Below the pieces are notes generated by a model, which had not been told where the DNA came from, made no database searches, and was given only the letters and a program-made list of their open reading frames with translations. From DATAGF01 sp963834875 (lineage in GTDB: Bacteria > Actinomycetota > Thermoleophilia > Miltoncostaeales > Miltoncostaeaceae), in assembly GCA_963834875.1 (NCBI GenBank), contig CAWIDG010000002.1, forward strand, positions 248,001-312,000: a stretch of DNA of 64,000 bases, in the 5' to 3' direction. A program made the translations under genes and the position numbers. Below, one piece after another: positions 52,864 to 60,834 of this stretch. Position 1 is the stretch's first letter. Every line of letters begins with the position of its first letter.

Positions 52864-53640
52864 TCAGCCCAGCAGCTCCCGGATCGCGGTCGCGGGGTCG
52901 TCGGCGCGCATCAGGGCGTCCCCCACGAGGATCGCGTCGACGCCGGCGTCCTCGAGCTCGGCGACGTGCCCGCGCTCGGTGATGCCCGACTCGGCCACCA
53001 CCACCGTCCCCGCCGGCACGTCGGCGAGGAGCCTGAAGGTCGTGCCGGGGTCGACGTCGAGGCTGTGCAGGTCGCGGTTGTTGATGCCGATGACCTCGGC
53101 CCCCGCCTCGACCGCGACCTCGACCTCGTCCTCGTCGTGGACCTCGACCAGGCTGTCCATGCCCAGGTCCGAGGCGCCGGCCATCAGCTCGGCCAGGCGC
53201 TCGCGCCCCAGCGCCGCGACGATCAGCAGCACCGCGTCGGCGCCCGCCGCCCGCGCCTCGAGCACCTGGTACTCGTTGACCACGAAGTCCTTCCGCAGCA
53301 GCGGCAGGTCGCACGCGGCGCGGGCCTCGACGAGGTCGTCGAGGCTGCCGCCGAAGTGGGTCGGCTCGGTGAGCACCGACACCGCCCGGGCCCCGGCCGC
53401 CTGGTAGGCGCGCACGACGTCGGCGACGCTCGCCGCCGGCCGGATCGGGCCCTGGGACGGGCTGGCGCGCTTCATCTCGGCGATCAGCGAGATGCCCTCG
53501 TCGATGAGGGCCTCGGAGAAGGGGCGCCCGCGCGGTGCCGGCCCGAGGCGCGCCTCGAGCTCGGCCGCGGGCGTCTCACGCCTCCTCCGCGCCACGTCGG
53601 CCTGGGTGCGCTCCACGACGGTCTCGAGGAAGGTGGCCAC
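52864..53640 (-). CDS. trpC: Indole-3-glycerol phosphate synthase
   Basis: The GTG at 53640 gives 258 residues. TIM-barrel motifs of IGPS are present: LIAEMKRASPSQGPIRP with the catalytic Lys near residue 57, VSVLTEPTHFGGSLDDL, PLLRKDFVVNEYQV with the second Lys, IGINNRDLHSLDVD and VAESGITERGHV. The enzyme closes the indole ring in tryptophan synthesis. It follows trpD by 11 nt. Confidence 0.96.
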   Translation of the reverse strand: MATFLETVVERTQADVARRRRETPAAELEARLGPAPRGRPFSEALIDEGISLIAEMKRASPSQGPIRPAASVADVVRAYQAAGARAVSVLTEPTHFGGSLDDLVEARAACDLPLLRKDFVVNEYQVLEARAAGADAVLLIVAALGRERLAELMAGASDLGMDSLVEVHDEDEVEVAVEAGAEVIGINNRDLHSLDVDPGTTFRLLADVPAGTVVVAESGITERGHVAELEDAGVDAILVGDALMRADDPATAIRELLG

Positions 53641-53651
53641 GCCCGGCGAGT

Positions 53652-54683
53652 CTACGCGCCGCCCAGGCGGCGGGTCGTGGCGACGAAGGCGTCGAGGCGC
53701 TCCCGCGCCGCCCCCTCGTCGATGCTTCCGGCGGCCGCGGTCACGGCCCGCTCGAGGTCCGGCGCGGCGCCGGCCAGCCACAGGGCGGCGGCGGCGTTGA
53801 GGACGACCACGTCGCGGGCGGGTCCCCCTGCCCCCCCGAGCACGGAGCGCAGCACCGCCGCGTTGCCCGCCGGGTCCGAGCCGGCGATGTCGCCGTCGCG
53901 CGGCGGCGCGAAGCCGAGCTCGGCCGGGTCGACCGTCGAGGCCCCGACCTCGGGCCCGTCGACGTGGACCACGTCGGTCACGGCGGCGGTCGACAGCTCG
54001 TCCATCCCGTCGCGCCCGCGCACGAGCATCGCGCGCTCGCAGCCGAGCTCGGCCAGCGCCCGCCCCATCCGCTCGAGATATGCGGCGTCGCTGACGCCCA
54101 GGAGCTGGCGAGGGGCGCCGGCGGGGTTGGTGAGCGGGCCGAGGAGGTTGAAGATCGTCCTCACGCCCAGCGCCCGCCGCACCGGCACGATGTGCTTGAA
54201 CGCCGGGTGGTGGGCGGGGGCGAACATGAAGCCGAGGCCGCTCTCCTCGAGGCAGCGCGCCACCGCGTCCGGGTCGAGGTCGATGCGGGCGCCGAGCGCC
54301 TCCAGCACGTCGGCGCTGCCGCAGCGCGAGGTGGCCGAGCGGTTGCCGTGCTTGGCGACGGCCACCCCCGCCCCGGCCACGACGAAGGTGGCGGTGGTCG
54401 AGATGTTGAAGGTCGAGCGGCCCCCGCCCGTGCCGCAGGTGTCGATGAACGGGCCGGCGGGCGGCGTCACCCGCTGGGCGCGGGCGCGGATGGTGGACGC
54501 GAGGCCGGCGAGCTCGGCGGCCGTCTCGCCCTTGGCGCGCAGGGCGATGAGGAAGCCCGCCGTCTGCGCGTCGCCGGCCTCGCCCGACATGATCGCCTCG
54601 AGCGCCTCGGCGGCCCCGTCGCGGCCGAGGTCCTCGCCGGCCAGCAGGCGGTCGATGGCGTCGGAGATCACCTCGGAGGGCAT
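53652..54683 (-). CDS. trpD: Anthranilate phosphoribosyltransferase
   Basis: The 343-residue protein has the PRPP-binding and glycine-rich motifs of TrpD: DTCGTGGGRSTFNISTTATF near 80-100, VAKHGNRSATSRCGSADVLE and FMFAPAHHPAFKHIVPVR. It adds phosphoribose to anthranilate. It starts 12 nt after trpG. A frame continuing upstream was ignored because MPSEVISDAIDRLLAGEDLG is the normal N-terminus. Confidence 0.96.
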   Translation of the reverse strand: MPSEVISDAIDRLLAGEDLGRDGAAEALEAIMSGEAGDAQTAGFLIALRAKGETAAELAGLASTIRARAQRVTPPAGPFIDTCGTGGGRSTFNISTTATFVVAGAGVAVAKHGNRSATSRCGSADVLEALGARIDLDPDAVARCLEESGLGFMFAPAHHPAFKHIVPVRRALGVRTIFNLLGPLTNPAGAPRQLLGVSDAAYLERMGRALAELGCERAMLVRGRDGMDELSTAAVTDVVHVDGPEVGASTVDPAELGFAPPRDGDIAGSDPAGNAAVLRSVLGGAGGPARDVVVLNAAAALWLAGAAPDLERAVTAAAGSIDEGAARERLDAFVATTRRLGGA

Positions 54684-54695
54684 CGGCGGCGGGGG

Positions 54696-55268
54696 CTAGG
54701 CCGAGAGGGCGAGGAAGTTCGCGAGCAGCGCCTTCCCCGAGCCGGTGAGGATCGACTCGGGGTGGAACTGGACGCCCTCGACCGGCAGCGACCGGTGGCG
54801 CACCCCCATCACCACGTCGCCGTCGCACCATGCCGACAGCTCGAGGTCGGGGGCGAGGTCGGGGTCGACCACGAGCGAGTGGTAGCGGGTCGCGACCATC
54901 GGGGTCTCGAGCCCCGCGAACACCGTGCGGCCGTCGTGCTCGATGGCGCTGGTCTTCCCGTGGACCGGCTCCCGGCCGCGCACGACCCGCGCCCCGAAGG
55001 CCTGGCCGATCGCCTGGTGCCCGAGGCAGACGCCGAGGATCGGCACCGAGCCGGCCAGCTCGCGGATGGCGTCGACGGAGATCCCGGCCTCGTCGGGGGT
55101 CTTGGGGCCCGGGGAGACCACGAGGTGGGTGGGGCGCAGCGCCCGCACCCCGGCGACGTCGATGGCGTCGTGGCGATGGACCTCGACCTCCGCCCCCAGC
55201 TCCCCGAGGTACTGGACGAGGTTGTAGGTGAAGCTGTCGTAGTTGTCGATCAGGACGACCTTCGTCAC
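54696..55268 (-). CDS. trpG: Anthranilate synthase glutaminase component
   Basis: The GTG at 55268 overlaps the trpE stop. The 190-residue class I amidotransferase reads VVLIDNYDSFTYNLVQYLGE at the start, has the nucleophile Cys81 in ILGVCLGHQAIGQAFG and the His/Glu pair in VEGVQFHPESILT. It passes ammonia to TrpE. It could also serve PabB for folate, as in many bacteria. Confidence 0.95.
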   Translation of the reverse strand: MTKVVLIDNYDSFTYNLVQYLGELGAEVEVHRHDAIDVAGVRALRPTHLVVSPGPKTPDEAGISVDAIRELAGSVPILGVCLGHQAIGQAFGARVVRGREPVHGKTSAIEHDGRTVFAGLETPMVATRYHSLVVDPDLAPDLELSAWCDGDVVMGVRHRSLPVEGVQFHPESILTGSGKALLANFLALSA

Positions 55269-56791
55269 CAGTCCTCCTGGGCGGCCGCGACCTCGATGGC
55301 CCGGAAGAGCGCCGCCGCCTTGTTCTGGGTCTCCTCGTACTCGGTGGCCGGCACCGAGTCGGCCACGATCCCGGCGCCCGCCTGCACGTGGGCGACCCCG
55401 TCGCGGCACACGATGGTGCGGATCGTGATGCAGGTGTCGAGGCTGCCGTCCCAGCCCAGCCAGCCGACGGCGCCGCCGTAGGGCCCGCGCTTGGTCGGCT
55501 CGAGCTCGTCGATGATCTCCATCGCGCGAACCTTGGGCGCGCCCGACAGGGTCCCGGCGGGGAAGGTGGCCCGCAGCGCGTCGGAGGCGCGCCGGCCCGG
55601 CGCGAGGCGCCCGACCACCGAGCTCTCGATGTGCATGACGTGGCTGTAGCGGCGCACGTCCATGAGCTCCGTCACCCGGACGCTGCCGATCTCGGACACC
55701 CGGCCGAGGTCGTTGCGGCCCAGATCGACCAGCATCACGTGCTCGGCGCGCTCCTTCGGGTCGGCCAGCAGCTCCTCGCCCAGGCGCCGGTCCTCGTCCT
55801 CGTCGGCGCTGCGCGGCCGGCTGCCGGCGATCGGGTGCATCTCCAGGTCCCTGCCCTCGACCTTCACGAGCATCTCGGGCGAGGAGCCGACCAGGGTCAC
55901 GTCGTCGGTCTCGAGGAAGAACATGTACGGCGACGGGTTGACCGTGCGCAGGCCGCGGTAGACGGCGAAGGGGTCGAGCTCCATCGGGGCCGAGAACCGC
56001 TGCGAGGGCACGATCTGGAAGGCGTCGCCGGCGAAGATGTACTCGCGCGCCCGCTCGACGCCGGCCTCGAAGGCCTCGCGCGTCAGGTTGCTGGTGACCG
56101 GGCCGAGGACCGGGTCGCCGTCCTGCTCGGCGGGCCGCGGCACCGGCCCCGACAGCCGCGCCCTCATCTCCGCCACGGTGGCCACGGTGCGCCAGTACGC
56201 CGCCTCGGGGTCGTCCCCGCCGAGGGCGCACGGCGCGACGATCGTGAGCGACCGCCGCATGTGGTCGAACACGATCACCGGGCCGGTGATCAGGGCCACG
56301 AGGTCCGGGACGCCCAGGTCGTCCGGCGGCTGGCCGGGCAGGCGCTCGACCGTGCGCACGAGGTCGTAGCCGAAGAACCCCACCGCCCCGCCCCAGAACG
56401 AGAGGGGCTCGGCCGGGGGCGCCATGCCGACCCGGGTCAACGCGTCCTCCACGGCCCCGAAGGGGTCGGAGGCGTCGAGGCGGCGGACATCGCCGCCGGC
56501 GCCGGTCTGCACCAGCTCTCCGTCGGCCCCGCGGATCACCGCCTGCGGGCGCACGCCGATCATGGAGTAGCGGCCCAGCCGGCCCTGCTCCACCGACTCC
56601 AGCAGGAAGGCCGGGCCGCCGTCGCGCAGCTTCAGGAACGCGCTGACCGGGGTCTCGCAGTCGGCGATGTAGGTGTGGGCCAGCGGCACCTGGCCGTGCC
56701 GCTCCCCCATCGCCCGCACGGCCTCAACGCCAGGGGACACGTCCAGCCGCGACCCCCGCCGGGCCGGCACGTCGAGCCGGAGGCGCGTCAT
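55265..56791 (-). CDS. trpE: Anthranilate synthase component I
   Basis: The ATG at 56791 overlaps the hisIE stop by 4 nt and gives 508 residues. The chorismate-binding domain carries GDAFQIVPSQRFSAPMELDP, MFFLETDDVTLVGSSPEMLVK, PIAGSRPRSADEDEDRRLGE, SVVGRLAPGRRASDALRATFPAGTLSGAPKVRAMEII (in parts) and GPYGGAVGWLGWDG. The N-terminal region has the Trp feedback-site context LLESVEQGRLGRYSMIG, so inhibition by tryptophan is likely. No leader peptide was found. Confidence 0.95.
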   Translation of the reverse strand: MTRLRLDVPARRGSRLDVSPGVEAVRAMGERHGQVPLAHTYIADCETPVSAFLKLRDGGPAFLLESVEQGRLGRYSMIGVRPQAVIRGADGELVQTGAGGDVRRLDASDPFGAVEDALTRVGMAPPAEPLSFWGGAVGFFGYDLVRTVERLPGQPPDDLGVPDLVALITGPVIVFDHMRRSLTIVAPCALGGDDPEAAYWRTVATVAEMRARLSGPVPRPAEQDGDPVLGPVTSNLTREAFEAGVERAREYIFAGDAFQIVPSQRFSAPMELDPFAVYRGLRTVNPSPYMFFLETDDVTLVGSSPEMLVKVEGRDLEMHPIAGSRPRSADEDEDRRLGEELLADPKERAEHVMLVDLGRNDLGRVSEIGSVRVTELMDVRRYSHVMHIESSVVGRLAPGRRASDALRATFPAGTLSGAPKVRAMEIIDELEPTKRGPYGGAVGWLGWDGSLDTCITIRTIVCRDGVAHVQAGAGIVADSVPATEYEETQNKAAALFRAIEVAAAQEDW

Positions 56792-57444
56792 CGGCGCCGC
56801 GAGGCCAGCTCGCGCGCCACCTCGTCCAGGCTCACGCCGCTGGCGCGCCAGAGGACCGTGAGGTGGTAGAGCAGGTCGGCGCTCTCGCGGACGACGTGGT
56901 CGCGCTCGGCGCCCTTGGCCGCCAGCACGACCTCGGTGGCCTCCTCCCCCACCTTCTTGCAGACCGAGTCGATGCCCTTCGCCAGCAGGCGGGCCGTGTA
57001 CGACGACTCCGGCTGCGCCTCCTCGGCCCGCTCGGCGATCGTCCGCTCGAGGTCGGCGAGCGCCGCGAACGGCGCGGGCGGCGCGCCGTCGGTGAGGGGC
57101 TGGTGGAAGCAGGTCGGCTCCCCCGTGTGGCACGCGACCCCCGTCTGGTCGACGAGCACGAGGAGCGAGTCCCCGTCGCAGTCGAGCACGACCGCGCGGA
57201 CCGCCTGGGTGTTGCCGCTGGTGGCGCCCTTGCGCCAGAGCTCCTGCCGCGAGCGGCTCCAGAACCAGGTCTCGCCGCTCTCGAGCGTGCGCTCGAGCGA
57301 CTCGCGGCTCATCCAGGCCTGGGTCAGCACGCGGCCGTCGCCGGCGTCCTGGACGATCGCGGGGACCAGCCCGTCCGCCCCGAAGCGGACGCGGCCCACG
57401 ATGTCGGCGGCGGCGGCCGGCGGCGCCTGCCCGGGCTCAGACAT
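56788..57444 (-). CDS. hisIE: Bifunctional phosphoribosyl-AMP cyclohydrolase / phosphoribosyl-ATP pyrophosphatase
   Basis: The 218-residue fusion catalyses steps 2 and 3 of histidine synthesis. The HisI part (residues 15-115) has the zinc motifs AVVLDCDGDSLLVLVDQTGV and ACHTGEPTCFHQ. The HisE part (130-215) has SYTARLLAKGIDSVCKKVGEEATEVVLAAKG and ESADLLYHLTVLW. It sits between deoC (8-nt overlap) and trpE (4-nt overlap), so histidine and tryptophan genes share one transcript here. Confidence 0.94.
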   Translation of the reverse strand: MSEPGQAPPAAAADIVGRVRFGADGLVPAIVQDAGDGRVLTQAWMSRESLERTLESGETWFWSRSRQELWRKGATSGNTQAVRAVVLDCDGDSLLVLVDQTGVACHTGEPTCFHQPLTDGAPPAPFAALADLERTIAERAEEAQPESSYTARLLAKGIDSVCKKVGEEATEVVLAAKGAERDHVVRESADLLYHLTVLWRASGVSLDEVARELASRRR

Positions 57445-58135
57445 CGCCGTTCAAGACGGCCAGCTCGGCCATCACGCTGACGGCCGACGAGGTGCCCACG
57501 CGGGCCGCCCCGGCGCCGATCATCGCCTGCACCGCCTCGAGCGTCCGCACCCCACCGGCCGCCTTCACCCCGACCGCCTCCGGAAGGGCGTCGCGCATGA
57601 GCTCGACGTCGTGGATCGTGGCCTGCGTGCCGGCGCCGGTGCAGGTCTTCGCGAAGTCGGCGCCGACGCCGTCGACGATCATGCAGGCCAGCCTCTTGAG
57701 CTTGTCGTCCATCAGGGGAGCCTCGATGATGACCTTGATCAGCACGTCGCCGCGCGCGTCGTTCGCGGCCCGGCCGCGCACCGCGCGCACCACGCGCAGC
57801 AGGTCGTCCCGCGCGAGGCGGAAGTCGCCTGCCAACATGGCACGGTAGTTCATGACCACGTCGAGCTCGTCGGCGCCCTCGGCGACGGCCGTCGTCGCGG
57901 CCCGCGCCCGGTCGGCCGTCGAGCTCGTCCCGTCGGGGAAGTCGATGACCGCGCACGTCTTGACGTCGCAGCCGCGCAGCAGGTCCGCCATCAGGGGCAC
58001 GTGCCGCGGATAGGAGCAGAGCGCCGCGAAGTGGTGCTCGCGGGCATCGCCGCAGGCCTTCTCGATGTCGGCCTCGGTCACGTCGGCCGCGAGGACGGTG
58101 TGATCGAGCGTCTTCGTGAGGTCCTCGGCCCGCAT
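57437..58135 (-). CDS. deoC: Deoxyribose-phosphate aldolase
   Basis: The ATG at 58135 opens RAEDLTKTLDHTVLAADVTE. The class I aldolase residues are Asp92 in DELDVVMNY, the Schiff-base Lys163 in DFAKTCTGAG and Lys191 in AVGVKAAGGVRT. It splits 2-deoxyribose 5-phosphate into acetaldehyde and glyceraldehyde 3-phosphate. The 232 residues are intact. It is the first gene of the minus-strand run leading into hisIE and trp genes, and it is divergent from mutM. Confidence 0.93.
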   Translation of the reverse strand: MRAEDLTKTLDHTVLAADVTEADIEKACGDAREHHFAALCSYPRHVPLMADLLRGCDVKTCAVIDFPDGTSSTADRARAATTAVAEGADELDVVMNYRAMLAGDFRLARDDLLRVVRAVRGRAANDARGDVLIKVIIEAPLMDDKLKRLACMIVDGVGADFAKTCTGAGTQATIHDVELMRDALPEAVGVKAAGGVRTLEAVQAMIGAGAARVGTSSAVSVMAELAVLNGDV

Positions 58136-58174
58136 CACCGCCGCGCCGGGGGTGGCGGCTCGCGCATCGGGGCG

Positions 58175-58180
58175 AGTATA
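58175..58180 (-). promoter_or_regulatory. Candidate -10 element of the deoC-hisIE-trp unit
   Basis: Read on the minus strand, TATACT lies 39 nt before the deoC start in the 67-nt divergent gap with mutM. It is the only AT-rich hexamer there. No convincing -35 hexamer was found, so this is tentative. Confidence 0.35.
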
Positions 58181-58202
58181 ACGAGGGCCCGGGAGACGGC
58201 CC

Positions 58203-59057
58203 GTGCCTGAGCTGCCCGAGCTCCAGGCGCTCGCCGAGGGCCTCGACCGGGCGCTGCGGGGCCGCATGGTGGAGAGCGTCAGGATCCACCACCCGGCCAC
58301 GATCCGCAGCGCCGACCCGCCGCTCGGCGCGCTGGGCGGGCGAGCGATCGAGGCGGTCTGGCGGCGCGGCAAGGTCCTCGGCGTGGCGGCCGAGGGGGAT
58401 CTCACCCTGGTCCTGCACCTGATGCAGGCGGGCCGCCTGGGGATCGCGCCGCGGCCGGCGGGGCCCCGCCCCCCGCGCACGGCCGCCCTCGACCTCGACG
58501 TCGGCCGTGGCGAGGTGCTGCGCCTGCGCGAGCTGTCCACCCGCAGGCGCGCGTCGGCCCACCTGCTCGACGCGGCCGGGCTGGCGGCGCACCGCCCGCT
58601 CGCCCGCCTCGGGCCCGAGCCGATCGGCCTGGGCCCCGAGGGGTGGCGGGCCGCCCTCGCCGGCGACGGAGCGGTCCTCCACTCGGCGCTGCGCGACGGG
58701 CGCCGCGTGGCGGGCATCGGGCGGGCGTATGCCAGCGACATCATGTGGGCGGCGCGCCTGGCCCCCTTCGCGCGGGCCGGGTCGCTGGACGACGAGGAGA
58801 TCGCGCGGCTCGCGCGCGCGGCCGGCACGGTGCTGCAGCAGGCCCTCGACCGCGCGCGCGAGCGCATCTCCACCGACCTGCCCAACAGGGAGGCCCGCGT
58901 GACCGCGGTCCACGGGCACCACGGCGAGCCGTGCCTGCGCTGCGGCACGCGCCTGGAGCGGGTCTCGTTCGCCGAGTACGAGCTGGTCTACTGCCCGGCC
59001 TGCCAGACCGGCGGCCGGATCTACCGGGACCGCCGCATGAGCCGGCTACTCGGCTAG
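58203..59057 (+). CDS. mutM: Formamidopyrimidine-DNA glycosylase-family base-excision enzyme
   Basis: The GTG at 58203 gives PELPELQALAEGLDRALRG, with the catalytic N-terminal Pro and Glu of the Fpg/Nei family. The H2TH region reads VAGIGRAYASDIMWAARLAP, where the usual Asn of GIGNxY is Arg. A four-cysteine zinc finger closes the 284-residue protein (EPCLRCGTRLERV and YCPACQTGGRIY). It removes oxidised bases such as 8-oxoguanine. Fpg is more likely than Nei from the zinc finger, but the substitution in H2TH leaves specificity open. Confidence 0.87.
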   Translation: MPELPELQALAEGLDRALRGRMVESVRIHHPATIRSADPPLGALGGRAIEAVWRRGKVLGVAAEGDLTLVLHLMQAGRLGIAPRPAGPRPPRTAALDLDVGRGEVLRLRELSTRRRASAHLLDAAGLAAHRPLARLGPEPIGLGPEGWRAALAGDGAVLHSALRDGRRVAGIGRAYASDIMWAARLAPFARAGSLDDEEIARLARAAGTVLQQALDRARERISTDLPNREARVTAVHGHHGEPCLRCGTRLERVSFAEYELVYCPACQTGGRIYRDRRMSRLLG

Positions 59058-59515
59058 CCGGCGACGCCTCGCTGGGGCGCGAAGACCCTGTGCTCGAGGG
59101 TGTCCATGACCGCCTGCCAGCCGTGCTCGTGCCGGGCGACCGCGGCGGCGTCGGCGAAGCCGGTGTGGGTGAGCCGCACGGTGGTGCGCGCGCCGTCGTC
59201 GCGGAAGACGACGGTCACCACCGAGCCGGCGCTGCCCTGCGAGTCGTGCTCCCAGGTCCACGTGTAGACGAGCCGCTCGGGCGGGGCGACCTCGGTGTAC
59301 TCCCCGCCGACGACGAACACGTCGCCGCTGCCGGGGTCGTGCATCGCGAGGCGGTAGCGCCCGCCGACCCGCAGGTCAACGTCCGCCACCGGGGTGTCCC
59401 AATCGGGCCCCGCCGCCCACCAGCGACGCAGGACCTCGGGGTCGGTCCAGGCCGCGAAGACGGCCTCGCGGGGGGCCTCGAAGGTGTGCTCGAGGGTGAG
59501 GGTCGCCGTGCTCAT
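59054..59515 (-). CDS. SRPBCC/AHSA1-family protein
   Basis: The ATG at 59515 overlaps the stop of the ArsR gene by 4 nt. The 153-residue START-like fold reads LEHTFEAPREAVFAAWTDPE, VDLRVGGRYRLAMHD, YTWTWEHD, TVRLTHTGFADAAAVARHEHGWQAVMDTLE (in parts). Coupling of an ArsR-type regulator with an AHSA1-like protein is a very common bacterial pair; the ligand is usually unknown. Confidence 0.88.
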   Translation of the reverse strand: MSTATLTLEHTFEAPREAVFAAWTDPEVLRRWWAAGPDWDTPVADVDLRVGGRYRLAMHDPGSGDVFVVGGEYTEVAPPERLVYTWTWEHDSQGSAGSVVTVVFRDDGARTTVRLTHTGFADAAAVARHEHGWQAVMDTLEHRVFAPQRGVAG

Positions 59516-59829
59516 CTGCGTTCCTCCAGGTAGGCGTCGATGACGTCGAACTTGCGCTGCCACATGGCCTCCTGGCGTGCCAGCCACGCCAGCGCATCGG
59601 CGAGCGTGCCGTCGGCGAGGCTCAGGCGGTGGGTCCGTCCCCGCACCTCGCGGCGGACGAGCCCGGCATCCTCCAGCACCCGCAGGTGCCGGCTGATCGC
59701 GGGCTTCGAGACCCCCAGGCCGCCGGTCGCGACGGCCACGGTGGCCGGGCCGCGGGCGAGCCGCTCCACGATCCCCCTCCGGACCGGGTTGGCCAGCGCT
59801 CCGAACGCGTCGTCGAGGTAACTGTTCAC
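59512..59829 (-). CDS. ArsR-family winged-helix regulator
   Basis: The GTG at 59829 opens NSYLDDAFGALANPVRRGIVERLARGPA. The recognition helix is VSKPAISRHLRVLEDAGLVRRE, and the C-terminus has a long helix (ALAWLARQEAMWQRKFDVIDAYLEER). No metal-binding Cys are present, so it is not a metal sensor of the classic type. It probably represses itself and the coupled SRPBCC gene from an operator overlapping its start. Confidence 0.88.
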   Translation of the reverse strand: MNSYLDDAFGALANPVRRGIVERLARGPATVAVATGGLGVSKPAISRHLRVLEDAGLVRREVRGRTHRLSLADGTLADALAWLARQEAMWQRKFDVIDAYLEERR

Positions 59830-59841
59830 GATTAGGTTAAC
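59824..59841. promoter_or_regulatory. Candidate operator of the ArsR/SRPBCC unit
   Basis: GTTCAC and GTTAAC half-sites form an inverted repeat with one mismatch around GATTAG. It overlaps the GTG start of the regulator and two TANNNT -10-like hexamers (TATTGT, TAACCT on the minus strand). The AT-rich patch stands out in a GC-rich region, so autoregulation here is plausible. Confidence 0.4.
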
Positions 59842-59877
59842 AATAGCGCACCGGGCCGATCGGTGCGAACCTGGGCC

Positions 59878-60831
59878 ATGGGCACGACCGTCGCGCTGCA
59901 GCCGGTCGACGCGGTCGAGGTCACCGTCCTGGTGGACAACTCGGTTGACATCCTGCTGCCCTCCGGCGAGGTGGCCCAGCGGCCCGCGATCGACTACGGG
60001 ATGCTGGAGGGCGAGGCGCTGATCGCCGAGCACGGCCTCTCGCTGCTGCTCACCGTCGAGCGCGACGGCGACCGCGCGACGGTCCTCTACGACGCCGGCC
60101 TCGGCGCGGGCACCGCGATCCACAACATGGACGTCCTGCAGGTCGGGCTGGCCGACCTCCGCGCGGTCGTCCTCTCCCACGGCCACACCGACCACCACGG
60201 GGGCCTCGAGGGCATGCTGCGCCGGGCCGGCCCGCGCGGCCTGCCGCTCGTGATCCACCCCGACGCCTGGCGGGACCGGAAGGTCGTGTTCGCGACGGGT
60301 GCCGAGCTCCACCTGCCGCCGCCCAGCCGGCAGGACCTCGACCGCGAGGGGGTCGCCGTCGGCGAGGAGCGCCGGCCGAGCCTGCTGATCGACGGGACCG
60401 TCCTCGTGACGGGCGAGATCGAGCGCGTCACGGAGTTCGAGCGGGGCCTCCCGGGGAGCCAGGCGTTCACGGACGCCGGCTGGGAGCCGGACCCCTGGAT
60501 CCGGGACGACCAGGCCGTCGTGGCCCACGTCCGTGACCGCGGTCTCGTCGTGCTGTCCGGGTGCAGCCACGCGGGCGCGATCAACGTGCTGCGGCAGGCC
60601 CAGCGCCTCACGGGCACGGAGCGGATCCACGCCTTCGTCGGGGGGATGCACCTCTCGGGACCGGCCTTCGAGCCGCTCATCCCCCGCACCCTCGACGAGC
60701 TGGTCGCCATCGGCCCGGCGTGGCTCGTCCCCGGCCACTGCACGGGCTGGAGGGCGACGCACGAGCTCGCCCGTCGCCTGCCCGAGGCGTACGTGCAGAC
60801 GAGCGTCGGGACGCGGCTGCGCTTCTCCTGA
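59878..60831 (+). CDS. MBL-fold hydrolase (dihydropterin/beta-RFAP-synthase-like group)
   Basis: Start ATG 59878 gives 317 residues. The zinc motif VLSHGHTDHHGGLEGML is near 97-113. Later ligands are in VLSGCSHAGAINVL and VPGHCTGWRATH near the end. The opening TVLVDNSVDILLPSGEV matches the archaeal-type 7,8-dihydropterin-6-yl-methyl-4-(beta-D-ribofuranosyl)aminobenzene-phosphate-synthase-like MBL group, whose bacterial members are uncharacterised. The gene is divergent from ArsR and ends 3 nt before the convergent era gene. Confidence 0.83.
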   Translation: MGTTVALQPVDAVEVTVLVDNSVDILLPSGEVAQRPAIDYGMLEGEALIAEHGLSLLLTVERDGDRATVLYDAGLGAGTAIHNMDVLQVGLADLRAVVLSHGHTDHHGGLEGMLRRAGPRGLPLVIHPDAWRDRKVVFATGAELHLPPPSRQDLDREGVAVGEERRPSLLIDGTVLVTGEIERVTEFERGLPGSQAFTDAGWEPDPWIRDDQAVVAHVRDRGLVVLSGCSHAGAINVLRQAQRLTGTERIHAFVGGMHLSGPAFEPLIPRTLDELVAIGPAWLVPGHCTGWRATHELARRLPEAYVQTSVGTRLRFS

Positions 60832-60834
60832 GCC

